Assembly (NCBI GenBank): GCA_903921205.1
Contig: CAIXPF010000168.1
Location: 1-48,273 of the forward strand
Length of the DNA: 48,273 bases
Origin: an uncultured Acidimicrobiia bacterium
Lineage (GTDB): Bacteria; Actinomycetota; Acidimicrobiia; Acidimicrobiales; CAIXPF01
Direction of reading: 5' to 3'
Made by a program: the position numbers and the translations under genes. How positions within the stretch are numbered: position 1 is the stretch's first letter; the number at the start of each line of letters is the position of its first letter. This document shows, one piece after another, positions 1-7,533 of this stretch. A model generated the notes under the pieces. That model was not told the origin of the DNA. It saw only the letters and a list, made by a program, of their open reading frames with translations, and searched no databases.

Positions 1-541
1 CGGCCCGGGCGGCCCGGGCGGCGCCGGGACCCTCCGGCGCGGTGCCGGCCGTGGCCGGGCCGCCCGGTGCCGGGACCGTCGGTTCGGCGTCGACGGACAT
101 CACGTCGGACGGATCGGCCAGCACGAAGGCTTCGAGCCGAGCCGGATCCGCACCGAGGTCGCGCAGCACCGTGGTCGCCGTCGACCCCTCGTGGTGCAGC
201 AGGGCGAGCAGCAGGTGGCCGCTCGTGGCGACGTCCTCGCCGAGCGCCCGCGCCTCCCAGCGCGAGCGGGCCAGCACCAACTCGACCGCGGCCGTGTACG
301 GGGGCGCGACGGCCAGGGCATGGGGCCCTCGCCCCAACAGGTGCTCCAGCCGCGCCGCCACACCGTCGGCGTCGAGCCCGCATCGGGCCAGGGCCCGTCC
401 GGCCGCGCAGCCGCCCACCCCGGCCAACCCGACGAGCAGGTGCTCGGTACCCACGTAGTGATGGGCCAAGCCGTGCGCAACCCGCTCGGCCCCCACCATC
501 GCCTGCCGGGCCTGCGAGTTCAGATGGTCCAGCACCGGCAC
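1..541 (-). CDS. Clp N-terminal repeat domain protein (partial, 3' end outside window)
   Basis: Reading leftwards from a GTG at 541 the protein begins VPVLDHLNSQARQAMVGAER and contains the HHYVGTEHLLVGLA motif and later SGHLLLALLHHEGSTA, the two helical repeats of a ClpA/ClpC N-domain. In that family the domain binds adaptors or substrates for an AAA+ unfoldase or stands alone as an accessory protein. After about residue 140 the sequence becomes a Pro/Gly/Ala-rich linker (1-60 in the window) without a stop, so the C-terminus and any AAA+ modules lie outside. A GAGGGAG stretch about 5 nt upstream can serve as ribosome binding site. Whether this is a full Clp ATPase or a short ClpC-N-only protein cannot be told; the low-complexity linker favours a short protein. 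Confidence 0.7.
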   Translation of the reverse strand, partial: MPVLDHLNSQARQAMVGAERVAHGLAHHYVGTEHLLVGLAGVGGCAAGRALARCGLDADGVAARLEHLLGRGPHALAVAPPYTAAVELVLARSRWEARALGEDVATSGHLLLALLHHEGSTATTVLRDLGADPARLEAFVLADPSDVMSVDAEPTVPAPGGPATAGTAPEGPGAARAARA

Positions 542-612
542 GCTCCCTCGTGCGCAGCCTATCGAGCGCCCGATGCGCGCGACCGTCGCCGAAACAGCAG
601 GTGGCCCGGAAG

Positions 613-618
613 TAGGCT
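613..618 (+). promoter_or_regulatory. Leaderless -10 element (TAGGCT) for the TPR protein
   Basis: TAGGCT is followed by exactly six bases and then the GTG at 625, the geometry expected when transcription starts at or next to the start codon. No Shine-Dalgarno lies between. Confidence 0.55.
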
Positions 619-624
619 GCCGAC

Positions 625-1626
625 GTGGTCTCCGATGCGGTGCGTGACGCGCAGGGCGCGCTCGAGCAGATTCGTGGACGCCAGGATGCGGCAACGACCG
701 CACTGGCGCTCGTGCGTCTCGGCCGGGCGCTGGCCGCCGACGGCCAGTTCGCCGCGGCAGCCGACGCGTTCGGCATCGCCGCGACCACCGGCGACGACGT
801 CGAGCTGCAGGCCGAGGCACTCGCCGGCGCCGGCGCGGCGTGTTACCGCGACAACCGGCCTGACGAGGCACTCAGCCGCTGCCAGGAGGCACTGAGCCGC
901 TTCGCACAGTTCGGCGATGCCCATGCCTGCAGCCGTCTCGAGGCCAACTGCGCCATCATCCATCGCGACCGAGGCGAGTGGGAACGCGCCGCCGAGGCCG
1001 CCGAGCGATCCAAGCAGTGGCAGGCCGCAGCAACCACGGCGCCGGGGTTCGCCGACGCCACGGTGGTACCCGCACTGGGCCGGCCCGACGATCTGGCGGC
1101 CACCGAGGCCGACCTCGGCGCAGCGCTCGAGCACGACGCCGCCCGGGTCCTCGACCGCTTCGGTCCCGCCCGGGCACTACCGGCCTGCTTCGCAGCGTTC
1201 ATCCACTACCGGCGCACCGGCGACGAAGCGGGCTGCTACCGCTGCATCCTGCAGCTGGGCACCGTCTACCAGGAACTGGGCCGCTGGAACGACGCGCTCC
1301 GGGCGCTCTCCGACGCAGGCCAACTTGCCATCGCCCTGGGCCAGACCGACGATCTGCCCTTCGTCCAGGCAGGGATCGCAGCAACCTACGTCGCGCTCGG
1401 CCAGTTCGAGGCAGGCGCCTCGCTCGCCGCCGCAGCGGTCGAGGGCTACCGGGCGAGCGGCGATCGCGTCGGCCTCGGCCGAGCGCTGGTCACCCACGGT
1501 CAGTGTCTCGCCGCCATCGGCGACCACGCTGCGGCACGCCACAGCTGGGAGAGCGCACAGCCGCTGCTCAGCGGCTACGACCCCGAGGGCGAACAGGCCC
1601 TGACGTCGTTGCTGCAGAGCAGCTGA
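625..1626 (+). CDS. Tetratricopeptide-repeat protein
   Basis: A 333-residue Ala/Leu-rich helical protein with repeated TPR-like signatures (ALVRLGRALAADGQFAAAAD, ALAGAGAACYRDNRPDEALS, LQLGTVYQELGRWNDALRAL, ALVTHGQCLAAIGDHAAARH). There is no signal peptide or catalytic domain, so it is probably a cytoplasmic scaffold or regulator. The GTG start at 625 is chosen because it sits six bases after a TAGGCT -10 box. Upstream and divergent is the Clp N-domain protein; downstream and convergent, with a 12-nt gap, is a lipoprotein. TPR proteins of this type cannot be assigned a partner from sequence alone. Confidence 0.75.
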   Translation: MVSDAVRDAQGALEQIRGRQDAATTALALVRLGRALAADGQFAAAADAFGIAATTGDDVELQAEALAGAGAACYRDNRPDEALSRCQEALSRFAQFGDAHACSRLEANCAIIHRDRGEWERAAEAAERSKQWQAAATTAPGFADATVVPALGRPDDLAATEADLGAALEHDAARVLDRFGPARALPACFAAFIHYRRTGDEAGCYRCILQLGTVYQELGRWNDALRALSDAGQLAIALGQTDDLPFVQAGIAATYVALGQFEAGASLAAAAVEGYRASGDRVGLGRALVTHGQCLAAIGDHAAARHSWESAQPLLSGYDPEGEQALTSLLQSS

Positions 1627-1638
1627 CGAGGCGTTCGC

Positions 1639-2136
1639 TCAGCGGGCGATCGGGGAGTTGTCGACGCCGGTGACCTGGTCGGGCTTGGTCGGCCGTTGGA
1701 AGGCGAGCGTGAACTCGACCGGGGCCGCGGCACCTTCCTCGGCGGGCGTGCCCACGTGGGCGGTCACCACGAAGTTACGACCCATCTTGCGCCACGAGCC
1801 GTACCAGCTCGAGTCACGCTTGGCCTGGGGCTTCTGCACCTGCTCCCAGCCTTGCGACTCGAGCACCTTGTCGTAGGCCTTGACCACGTTCTCCGGACTC
1901 GAACCCTCGAGCGAGAGCGTTTCCGTCTCCACCAGGTCGACCGTCTTGGTCTCTTTCTTGGTGCTCTCGTCGGGACGCCACAGGTCGGCGAAGCGGATCT
2001 CCTCGAACCGCTCCCCGCCGATGCTGGGCTGCGAGGACGGATCGACGCCTTCGCCACAGGCCATCAGGCCGGCCGCCCCGGCGGCCAGGGCGAACGCGGT
2101 GAACACAGTGCGAGACATCCGGTGCTGTCGAACCAC
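1639..2136 (-). CDS. Predicted lipoprotein of unknown function
   Basis: The protein has an N-terminal signal with the lipobox LMAC (MSRTVFTAFALAAGAAGLMAC), then a soluble domain of about 140 residues (RFEEIRFADLWRPDES, SWYGSWRKMGRNFVVTAHV, VEFTLAFQRPTKPDQVTGVD). It should be lipidated and anchored on the outer face of the membrane. No family is recognised; the repeated beta-like stretches suggest a small alpha/beta fold. The GTG at 2136 is chosen because TACGCT (2145-2150) lies 8 nt upstream; the internal ATG at 2118 is the alternative and leaves a shorter n-region. It is convergent with the TPR gene and followed upstream by an acetyltransferase in the same orientation. Confidence 0.7.
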   Translation of the reverse strand: MVRQHRMSRTVFTAFALAAGAAGLMACGEGVDPSSQPSIGGERFEEIRFADLWRPDESTKKETKTVDLVETETLSLEGSSPENVVKAYDKVLESQGWEQVQKPQAKRDSSWYGSWRKMGRNFVVTAHVGTPAEEGAAAPVEFTLAFQRPTKPDQVTGVDNSPIAR

Positions 2137-2144
2137 GAGGAGGC

Positions 2145-2150
2145 AGCGTA
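2145..2150 (-). promoter_or_regulatory. -10 element (TACGCT) for the 2136 lipoprotein
   Basis: TACGCT on the minus strand lies 8 nt before the GTG at 2136, consistent with leaderless or near-leaderless transcription; it decides the start over the ATG at 2118. Confidence 0.4.
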
Positions 2151-2261
2151 GTGGACGCCCGCCCGGTTCAACACGTCGCCCGTCGAGCGCCGGTCCGCAC
2201 CGGCCGGGTCCGGCCGCTCGACGGGTCGGGCCGGCGTGCCTGCCGGGCGGCGCGGAACCCC

Positions 2262-2951
2262 TCAACCGTCCGACTCGGGCCGGTCGGAACGCATCCGCAC
2301 GACCCGGGCCGGCGAACCCACGGCGACGCTGTGATCGGGCAGGTCGTGGGTCACCACACTGCCGGCCCCGACGGCGACGCCACGGCCGATGGTCACCCCG
2401 GGCAGGACCACGACGCCGGCCCCGAGCCAGGATCCGTCGCCGATGTGCACCGGCCGCTCGGGGGCCGGCTCCTGCCGGCCGATGGGCAGGTCGAGCCGCT
2501 CCAACCCGTGGTTCTGGTCGGTCACGTAGACGTTGGGGCCGGTGTAGACGTCGTTCCCGATGACGATGCGGTAGTGCCCGACGATGGAGCTGCCCCGCCC
2601 GATCAGGCAGCGGTCACCGATCTCCACGATGGCGTCGTGCAGCAACGGCTGGCCCGGGACCATGCCCGCCGACAGGCTGACCATCGGCCCGATGACGGTG
2701 TCGCGTCCGATCCGGATGGCGTGCTCGTTGTAGAGAGCGATCCACGGGAACGCCAGCAGGCTGCCCTCACCGAAACATCCGAACCGGGCGGCCCGGGCCG
2801 TGCCGGCGTGCACCGAGGCCTTGAGCCCGACGTCGTCCCAGCGACGGTGCAGCGCGTCGACGACCGCAACCCGTAGCCGGGTTCGACGGGCTTCCCACCA
2901 GGTGGACGCGGCAGCGGGCCCCGAGCGAGCGCGGCGACCTCGGGCGAACAC
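2262..2951 (-). CDS. Left-handed beta-helix (hexapeptide) acetyltransferase
   Basis: A 229-residue protein whose C-terminal two thirds is hexapeptide-repeat sequence: [86 protein letters not shown], ending with [14 protein letters not shown]. This is the trimeric LbH acyl-CoA transferase fold of the maltose/galactoside O-acetyltransferase and WbbJ type. The QNHG motif carries the likely catalytic His. The acceptor is probably a sugar, but none can be named. The GTG start is six bases downstream of TAGGTT. The first ~60 residues are basic and helical and not part of the helix fold. Confidence 0.85.
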   Translation of the reverse strand: MFARGRRARSGPAAASTWWEARRTRLRVAVVDALHRRWDDVGLKASVHAGTARAARFGCFGEGSLLAFPWIALYNEHAIRIGRDTVIGPMVSLSAGMVPGQPLLHDAIVEIGDRCLIGRGSSIVGHYRIVIGNDVYTGPNVYVTDQNHGLERLDLPIGRQEPAPERPVHIGDGSWLGAGVVVLPGVTIGRGVAVGAGSVVTHDLPDHSVAVGSPARVVRMRSDRPESDG

Positions 2952-2957
2952 GGTCGG

Positions 2958-2963
2958 AACCTA
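2958..2963 (-). promoter_or_regulatory. Leaderless -10 element (TAGGTT) for the acetyltransferase
   Basis: TAGGTT on the minus strand is followed by six bases and the GTG at 2951. Confidence 0.5.
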
Positions 2964-3000
2964 GCCCGGCCACCATCGGGGCGGCGCCGGGAGGTCGCCG

Positions 3001-3054
3001 GAAAACGAAGAAAGGCGGTGGCTCTCTCTCCCCCCGGCCGAGAGAGCCACCGCC
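3001..3054 (-). terminator. Strong intrinsic terminator (minus strand)
   Basis: The arms 3014-3028 and 3040-3054 form a perfect 15-bp inverted repeat (GGCGGTGGCTCTCTC and its complement) around an 11-nt loop. On the minus strand the stem is followed at once by TTTCTTCGTTTTC (3001-3013), a U-rich tail. The plus strand has no T-run after the stem, so termination is oriented leftwards. Confidence 0.75.
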
Positions 3055-3125
3055 CACAGAGAGCGTTACACCGATGGGGCCGTTCGGCGTTCGCCGATCG
3101 GGCCGATCGGGCGCTCCGTGGTGAT
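3003..3125 (-). ncRNA. Candidate terminated small RNA, about 120 nt
   Basis: A promoter (TTGACG, 18-nt spacer, TACGGT) would start transcription near 3125 on the minus strand, and the strong hairpin with U-tail would end it near 3003, well before the acetyltransferase start at 2951, which has its own -10 box. No convincing ORF lies inside. The transcript could be an independent sRNA or a terminated leader. No Rfam family is recognised. This is an inference from promoter and terminator placement only. Confidence 0.35.
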
Positions 3126-3131
3126 GGGAGC

Positions 3132-3161
3132 ACCGTAAACCTGAGTTGAACGTTTCGTCAA
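3132..3161 (-). promoter_or_regulatory. Minus-strand sigma-70-like promoter
   Basis: TTGACG (3156-3161) and TACGGT (3132-3137) are separated by 18 bases on the minus strand. It sits in a locally AT-richer patch of the gap and points at the terminator at 3001-3054. Confidence 0.45.
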
Positions 3162-3209
3162 GTTGTGACCCCGATCACCGCCGACCGGACACCCCGGACA
3201 CCCCGGACG

Positions 3210-3302
3210 TCATCGGCGAGCACCGCGGTCCCGACGGTTGCGCAGCGCCGCGAGCACGATCAGGACGACACCGGCGAACGCAACGAGGAAGACGAGCACC
3301 AT
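3210..3302 (-). CDS. Possible small membrane protein (30 residues)
   Basis: From the ATG at 3302 the minus strand encodes MVLVFLVAFAGVVLIVLAAL followed by RNRRDRGARR and a stop: one hydrophobic helix with a basic tail, the layout of a small single-pass membrane protein. A GGGGG lies just before the ATG but there is no good -10 box. The frame remains open upstream to a GTG at 3386, but that extension is Arg/Pro-rich and unconvincing. Composition alone supports it, so it may be a chance ORF. Confidence 0.25.
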   Translation of the reverse strand: MVLVFLVAFAGVVLIVLAALRNRRDRGARR

Positions 3303-3436
3303 GCCCCCGATCTTCGCGCAGGCCTCGGGCGATCGTGCAGGCCGGCGGCGACGTGCGGGCGCGCACGATCGCCGGCCTGGATGCACGCCATGGTCGTCTC
3401 CTGCGCAATCGCCTTCTCGTCTGCGGAGGGCCCCCC

Positions 3437-3442
3437 TAGCAT
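3437..3442 (+). promoter_or_regulatory. Leaderless -10 element (TAGCAT) for the aminotransferase
   Basis: TAGCAT then six bases then ATG at 3449; no Shine-Dalgarno in between. Confidence 0.55.
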
Positions 3443-3448
3443 GCGGTC

Positions 3449-4666
3449 ATGACGACGTCGGCGTTCCTGCATCCCTTCAGCAAACCGGCCAAGGCAGCCG
3501 AGGACTTCATCACGCTGGTCCGCGGCGAGGGTTCGACCCTGTGGGACCGCGACGGCAACGCCTACCTCGATGGCCTGGCCTCGCTGTGGTACTGCAACGC
3601 CGGGCACGGCAACCGTCACATCATCGACGCCATCAAGCACCAGCTCGACTCGCTGGCCACCTACAACACGTTCGACCCGTGGACCAACGAGGCCGCGGAC
3701 ACCCTGGCCACCCGGATCGCCGAGCGGGCCCCCATGGCCGATTCCCGGGTGTTCTTCACCTGCTCGGGTTCCGAGGCCGTGGACACCGCCCTCAAACTGG
3801 CCCGACTCACCCAGCGGCTGCGCGGTGACGAGCAGCGCCACCTGCTGGTCAGCCGCACCAGCGGCTACCACGGCACCGCCTACGGCGGCACGTCGGTGCA
3901 GGGCATCGCCGCGAACAAGGAAGGCTGGGGCGAGCTGGTACCGGGCGTGCTGAACGTCGCCCAGAACGACATCGAGGGCGCTGCCCGCCTCTTCGCCGAG
4001 CACGGCAACGAGATCGCTGCGGTCATCGCCGAACCGGTGCAGGGCGCGGGCGGGGTCCATCCGCCCGCCCCGGGTTACCTGGAGGGGCTACGCCGTCTGT
4101 GCGACCAGCACGGGGCCCTCCTCATCTTCGACGAGGTGATCTGTGGGTGGGGCCGCCTCGGCCAGTGGTTCGGCGCCCAGCACTACGGGGTCACCCCCGA
4201 CCTGATCACCTTCGCCAAGGGCGTCACGTCGGGCTACGCCCCGCTCGGCGGGGTCATCGTGTCGCGCCCGGTGTGCGACGCCCTCGAGAGCAACCCGGAC
4301 TTCCTGCTGCGTCACGGGTACACCTACTCGGGCCACCCGACGTCGTGCGCCGCCGGGGTCGCCACCCTCGAGGTCTACGAGCAGGACGGGCTGTTCGAGC
4401 GGGCGAACGTGATCGGCGGGCTGCTCGGCGACGGCCTGCGCGCCCTCGTGAGCGACGGCATCCTGGCCGGTGTCCGCGGCGACGGAGCCATCTGGGCCGC
4501 GGAGCTGTTCCCCGACCGCGACCCCTACATGGTGCGCGACGCCCTGCTGGCCCAGGGCGTCATCGCCCGACCCCTGGTGAGCGCCATTGCCTTCTGCCCC
4601 CCGCTGGTCATGACCGACGACGAGGTCGGTCGCCTCGTCGACGGCCTGGCGACCGCCCTGCGCTGA
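3449..4666 (+). CDS. Class III pyridoxal-phosphate aminotransferase (omega-aminotransferase type)
   Basis: A 405-residue fold-type I PLP enzyme. It has the LDGLASLWYCNAGHGN entry motif, FTCSGSEAVDTALKLAR for phosphate binding, YHGTAYGG, LIFDEVICGWGRLG with the PLP-ring Asp, and TFAKGVTSGYAPLGG with the Schiff-base Lys at about residue 257. These are hallmarks of the class III group that moves amino groups from omega-amino acids, polyamines or beta-alanine to pyruvate or 2-oxoglutarate. Full family length, leaderless ATG start. A methyltransferase-like gene follows 18 nt downstream and may be co-transcribed. The exact amine donor cannot be read from sequence. Confidence 0.88.
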   Translation: MTTSAFLHPFSKPAKAAEDFITLVRGEGSTLWDRDGNAYLDGLASLWYCNAGHGNRHIIDAIKHQLDSLATYNTFDPWTNEAADTLATRIAERAPMADSRVFFTCSGSEAVDTALKLARLTQRLRGDEQRHLLVSRTSGYHGTAYGGTSVQGIAANKEGWGELVPGVLNVAQNDIEGAARLFAEHGNEIAAVIAEPVQGAGGVHPPAPGYLEGLRRLCDQHGALLIFDEVICGWGRLGQWFGAQHYGVTPDLITFAKGVTSGYAPLGGVIVSRPVCDALESNPDFLLRHGYTYSGHPTSCAAGVATLEVYEQDGLFERANVIGGLLGDGLRALVSDGILAGVRGDGAIWAAELFPDRDPYMVRDALLAQGVIARPLVSAIAFCPPLVMTDDEVGRLVDGLATALR

Positions 4667-4684
4667 GCCCTGCAAACCGACCAG

Positions 4685-5338
4685 ATGCCCGACCCCACCA
4701 GCCCCGAACCCACCGGACCCGATCGCTACGCAGGCTTTCCCGCAGGGTTCTTCTCCCGCATGGACGAAGCGCCCGACGCGGCGTTCTACGTCGAACCGCG
4801 CCTGGTCACCCACATCGACGACGCCGCCATCGAGTCCGTGCGCGACTGCTACGACGAGTTGGGCATGCACGGTGAGATCCTCGACCTGTGCAGCTCCTGG
4901 ACCTCGCACCTGGCCCGGCGGCCGCAGCGCCTCGTCGTGCTCGGGATGAACGACGAGGAGCTGGCCCACAACGAGTTGGCCCATGAACGGCTGGTGCACG
5001 ACCTCAACGAGCAACCCCGGCTGCCCTTCGCCGATGCCGGGTTCGACGGGGCGATCTGCACGGTGTCGGTCGACTACCTGACCCGGCCGATCGAGGTCTT
5101 CGACGAGGTGGCCCGGGTGCTGCGCCCGGGCGCACCATTCGCCTGCACCTTCTCGAACCGGTGTTTCCCGACCAAGGTCATCCGCGGCTGGATGGCCGGC
5201 GACGACGGGTTCCACCTGCAACTGGTCGCGGAGTACTTCCGGCGCTCGACGGGCTGGGAACAGCCGCGCATGGAACACCGCAACCCCGGCCGGTCGAGCG
5301 ATCCGCTGTTCGTGGTCTGGGCCCGCACCGAGCGATGA
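4685..5338 (+). CDS. SAM-dependent methyltransferase-like protein
   Basis: A 217-residue Rossmann-type protein. GEILDLCSSWTSHLARR occupies the SAM motif I position, LPFADAGFDGAICTVSVDYLTRPIEVF motif II/III, and EVARVLRPGAPFACTFSNRCFP motif IV, typical of the Methyltransf_11 group. Motif I reads DLCSSW rather than the usual D-x-G-x-G, so SAM binding may be altered; relatives with this substitution occur among uncharacterised proteins. It follows the aminotransferase by 18 nt without its own -10 box, so an operon with it is likely. Confidence 0.65.
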   Translation: MPDPTSPEPTGPDRYAGFPAGFFSRMDEAPDAAFYVEPRLVTHIDDAAIESVRDCYDELGMHGEILDLCSSWTSHLARRPQRLVVLGMNDEELAHNELAHERLVHDLNEQPRLPFADAGFDGAICTVSVDYLTRPIEVFDEVARVLRPGAPFACTFSNRCFPTKVIRGWMAGDDGFHLQLVAEYFRRSTGWEQPRMEHRNPGRSSDPLFVVWARTER

Positions 5339-5388
5339 CGGGTCACCGTTGCAACCTGCGGTGCCACCGCCCGGCCCACTGCGGCGGC

Positions 5389-5394
5389 GATACT
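5389..5394 (+). promoter_or_regulatory. -10-like element (GATACT) for the LysM lipoprotein
   Basis: GATACT is followed by six bases and the ATG at 5401. It departs from TAnnnT only in the first base and fits the leaderless spacing seen elsewhere. Confidence 0.4.
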
Positions 5395-5400
5395 GCCCCT

Positions 5401-5880
5401 ATGGCCGGCAGCGACGCACGATCACTCCCCCGCACCCGGTGGGTACGGATCGGCACGGTGGTCGTGCTGGCCGGGTTGTCGCTGGCGGCCTGCGGCCGCA
5501 AGGCCGAGGAATCGCTGCCGGCGCCGGCCACGCTCACGGTGCTGCCCGCACCGGACGCACCCCCCGAGCCCGCCGCAGCCCGGCCGATGCCCCCCACCAC
5601 CCGCGTGCCGGTCACCACCACCTCATTGCCCAACTCGGTCACCTACACCGTGCAGGACGGCGACACCTTCTTCGGCATCGCCGACAAGTTCGGGATCACC
5701 CCGCAGCTGCTCGCCGGGCTCAACCCGCTCAAGGACCCTGGCCGGCTGGTGGTGGGCCAACTGCTGATCGTCCCCGGCCCGGCACCGGTACCCGGCAGCC
5801 CCGACGGGTCGGCCACCGCCACGACCACCGGCACCACTGTGACGGTTTCCACGTTGCCCTCCGCGACCAAGAACGGATGA
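5401..5880 (+). CDS. LysM-domain lipoprotein
   Basis: The N-terminus (RTRWVRIGTVVVLAGLSLAACG) is a lipoprotein signal with lipobox LAAC, followed by a Pro/Thr-rich spacer. One LysM domain follows: VTYTVQDGDTFFGIADKFGI, then TPQLLAGLNPLKDPGRLVVGQ and LLIVPG. LysM binds N-acetylglucosamine in peptidoglycan, so this is probably a membrane-anchored, wall-binding protein; no catalytic domain is present. The tail is a low-complexity Ala/Thr stretch. It ends in a TGA overlapping an ATG of the next frame, but the phosphatase gene downstream probably starts at 5901. Confidence 0.8.
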   Translation: MAGSDARSLPRTRWVRIGTVVVLAGLSLAACGRKAEESLPAPATLTVLPAPDAPPEPAAARPMPPTTRVPVTTTSLPNSVTYTVQDGDTFFGIADKFGITPQLLAGLNPLKDPGRLVVGQLLIVPGPAPVPGSPDGSATATTTGTTVTVSTLPSATKNG

Positions 5881-5887
5881 CGGCCAG

Positions 5888-5893
5888 TAGCGT
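5888..5893 (+). promoter_or_regulatory. Leaderless -10 element (TAGCGT) for the Ppx/GppA gene
   Basis: TAGCGT is followed by seven bases and a GTG at 5901 in the phosphatase frame. It lies just downstream of the LysM stop codon and favours GTG 5901 over the overlapping ATG at 5877. Confidence 0.45.
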
Positions 5894-5900
5894 CGGAGAC

Positions 5901-7499
5901 GTGGACAGGCCCGACCGCCGCCGGCCGTCGCAGGGCGGCGAGGTGCTCGCCGCCATCGACATCGGCACCAACAGTTTCCACCTCGTGGTCGCCCGGATGC
6001 TCCGCAACGGCCGCTTCGAGACGCTGGCCTCGGAGAAGGAGATGGTCCGGCTCGGATCGGGCTCGGGCGACATGAAGCTGCTCACCGAGGACGCCATCGA
6101 ACGCGGGGTGGCCACCCTGCGGCGCTTCCGCCAGGTCGCCGACATCAACGGGGCCCGTTTGCGCGCCGTCGCCACCAGCGCCGTGCGCGAGGCGCTGAAC
6201 CAACAGCACTTCCTCGACCGGGCCCGCAGCGAGGCCGGCATCGACGTCGAGGTCATCTCCGGGGTGGAGGAGGCACGGCTGATCCACCTCGGCGTGCTGC
6301 AGGCCCTGCCGGTGTTCGCCGAGCGACTCCTGCTGATCGACATCGGTGGCGGCAGCACCGAGGTGCTCATGGCCCAAGGACCGGCGATCGAGTGGTCACG
6401 CAGCCACAAGCTCGGCGCCATCCGCCTGACCGACCGCTTCTTCCCCGGCGGTGTGACCTCCCCCCGCCGCGCCGAGCGTTGCCGTCGCTACCTGCACAGC
6501 TTCCTGGTCAACACCGCGCTCGAACTGCGTGAGCACCCCTTCGACGTGGCCGTCGGTTCGTCGGGCACGATCCAGAACCTGGCAACCATGGCCGCACACC
6601 TGCGCGGCGAGCAGGCCCCGAAGTCGATCAACTCCGCCACCTTCAGCCGCGCCGAGCTCGGCAAGATCACCCAGCTCCTGCTCGACGCCCGCACCACCGA
6701 CGAGCGGCTCAAGATCCCCGGCGTCGAGAAGGGCCGGGCCGACATCCTGCCGGCCGGCGCGGTGCTGCTCGACTGTCTCGCCGAGGACCTGCACATCGAG
6801 ACCTTCACGGTGTCGGCGTACGCACTGCGGGAAGGGGTGCTGCTCGACGCCGCCCGCCAGAGCGAGCACCACCGCCACCTCGACCCCCTGCACCACCTGT
6901 CCGACCTGCGCCGCAGCAGCGTCGAGCACCTGCTCACCATCACCGACCCCGCGGTGGACCACGCCCATCACACCGCCGAGCTGGCACTGCAGCTGTTCGC
7001 CCAGACCGAGGCCGCGCACCGCCTCCCGCCGGACTACGCCGAGCTGCTCGAGGCCGGGGCGCTGCTCGCCAACGTCGGGCGCCACATCGCCCACGATGCG
7101 CACCACAAGCACAGCTACTACATCATCCGCAACACCGATCAGCTGACCGGCTTCACCAGCCACGAGATCGAGCTGATCGCGCAGGTCGCCCGCTACCACC
7201 GCAAGAGCGCCCCCAAACGAACCCATCCCGAGTACGCCGCGCTCAGCCCGTTCGACCAACAGGCGGTGGCGGTCATGGCCGGGCTGCTGCGCATCGCCAT
7301 CGGCCTCGACCGGGGCCATCGCCAGGTCGTGCAGGGGGTGCGTTGCTCGCTCGACGGCCCGGGCCGGAAGCTGACGGTCGGCGCGGTCGCACCTCGCTCC
7401 GTCGACGCCGCCCTCGAGCTGTACACCGCCGATGCCCGCAAGGAGCTCGCCACGGACGCCTTCCGCCTCGACGTGGCGTTCGAGCTGGTCACCGTCTGA
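5901..7499 (+). CDS. Ppx/GppA exopolyphosphatase / pppGpp phosphohydrolase family protein
   Basis: A 532-residue member of the ASKHA-fold Ppx/GppA family. The phosphate-binding loop is AAIDIGTNSFHLVVARM; further motifs are AVATSAVREALN, LLIDIGGGSTEVLMAQG and VAVGSSGTIQNLA. After about residue 300 comes a helical HD-like domain (HHTAELALQLFAQTEAAH, LLEAGALLANVGRHIAHDAH, VARYHRKSAPKRTHPEY), as in the longer bacterial enzymes. It should hydrolyse inorganic polyphosphate and/or pppGpp in the cytoplasm, linking phosphate storage to stringent signalling; the substrate preference cannot be told. The start is set at GTG 5901 by the TAGCGT box; ATG 5877 is the alternative and overlaps the upstream stop. 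Confidence 0.87.
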   Translation: MDRPDRRRPSQGGEVLAAIDIGTNSFHLVVARMLRNGRFETLASEKEMVRLGSGSGDMKLLTEDAIERGVATLRRFRQVADINGARLRAVATSAVREALNQQHFLDRARSEAGIDVEVISGVEEARLIHLGVLQALPVFAERLLLIDIGGGSTEVLMAQGPAIEWSRSHKLGAIRLTDRFFPGGVTSPRRAERCRRYLHSFLVNTALELREHPFDVAVGSSGTIQNLATMAAHLRGEQAPKSINSATFSRAELGKITQLLLDARTTDERLKIPGVEKGRADILPAGAVLLDCLAEDLHIETFTVSAYALREGVLLDAARQSEHHRHLDPLHHLSDLRRSSVEHLLTITDPAVDHAHHTAELALQLFAQTEAAHRLPPDYAELLEAGALLANVGRHIAHDAHHKHSYYIIRNTDQLTGFTSHEIELIAQVARYHRKSAPKRTHPEYAALSPFDQQAVAVMAGLLRIAIGLDRGHRQVVQGVRCSLDGPGRKLTVGAVAPRSVDAALELYTADARKELATDAFRLDVAFELVTV

Positions 7500-7533
7500 G
7501 CCGGCCCCGGCGGCGGGTCGGCCCTGCCCGAAC

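Larger units (their letters stand above)
2952..3448. other. Gene-poor intergenic region of about 500 bp
   Basis: This gap separates the divergent acetyltransferase and aminotransferase genes. It contains the two leaderless -10 boxes for those genes, a minus-strand promoter (3132-3161) feeding a strong terminator (3001-3054), and a possible 30-residue membrane ORF (3210-3302). The remaining reading frames on both strands look like non-coding Arg/Pro/Thr-rich translations. Confidence 0.6.

Noticed and set aside
3014-3054. Possible 6C-type RNA hairpin (six C in the plus-strand loop)
   Set aside because: Only one C-rich loop is found, not the pair that defines the 6C motif, and the T-rich tail lies on the minus strand, so a leftward terminator explains it better.
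3146-3452. Small plus-strand ORFs in the 3.2-kb gap
   Set aside because: Arg/Pro/Thr/Ser-rich with no hydrophobic core, no ribosome site and no -10 box; they look like random translation.
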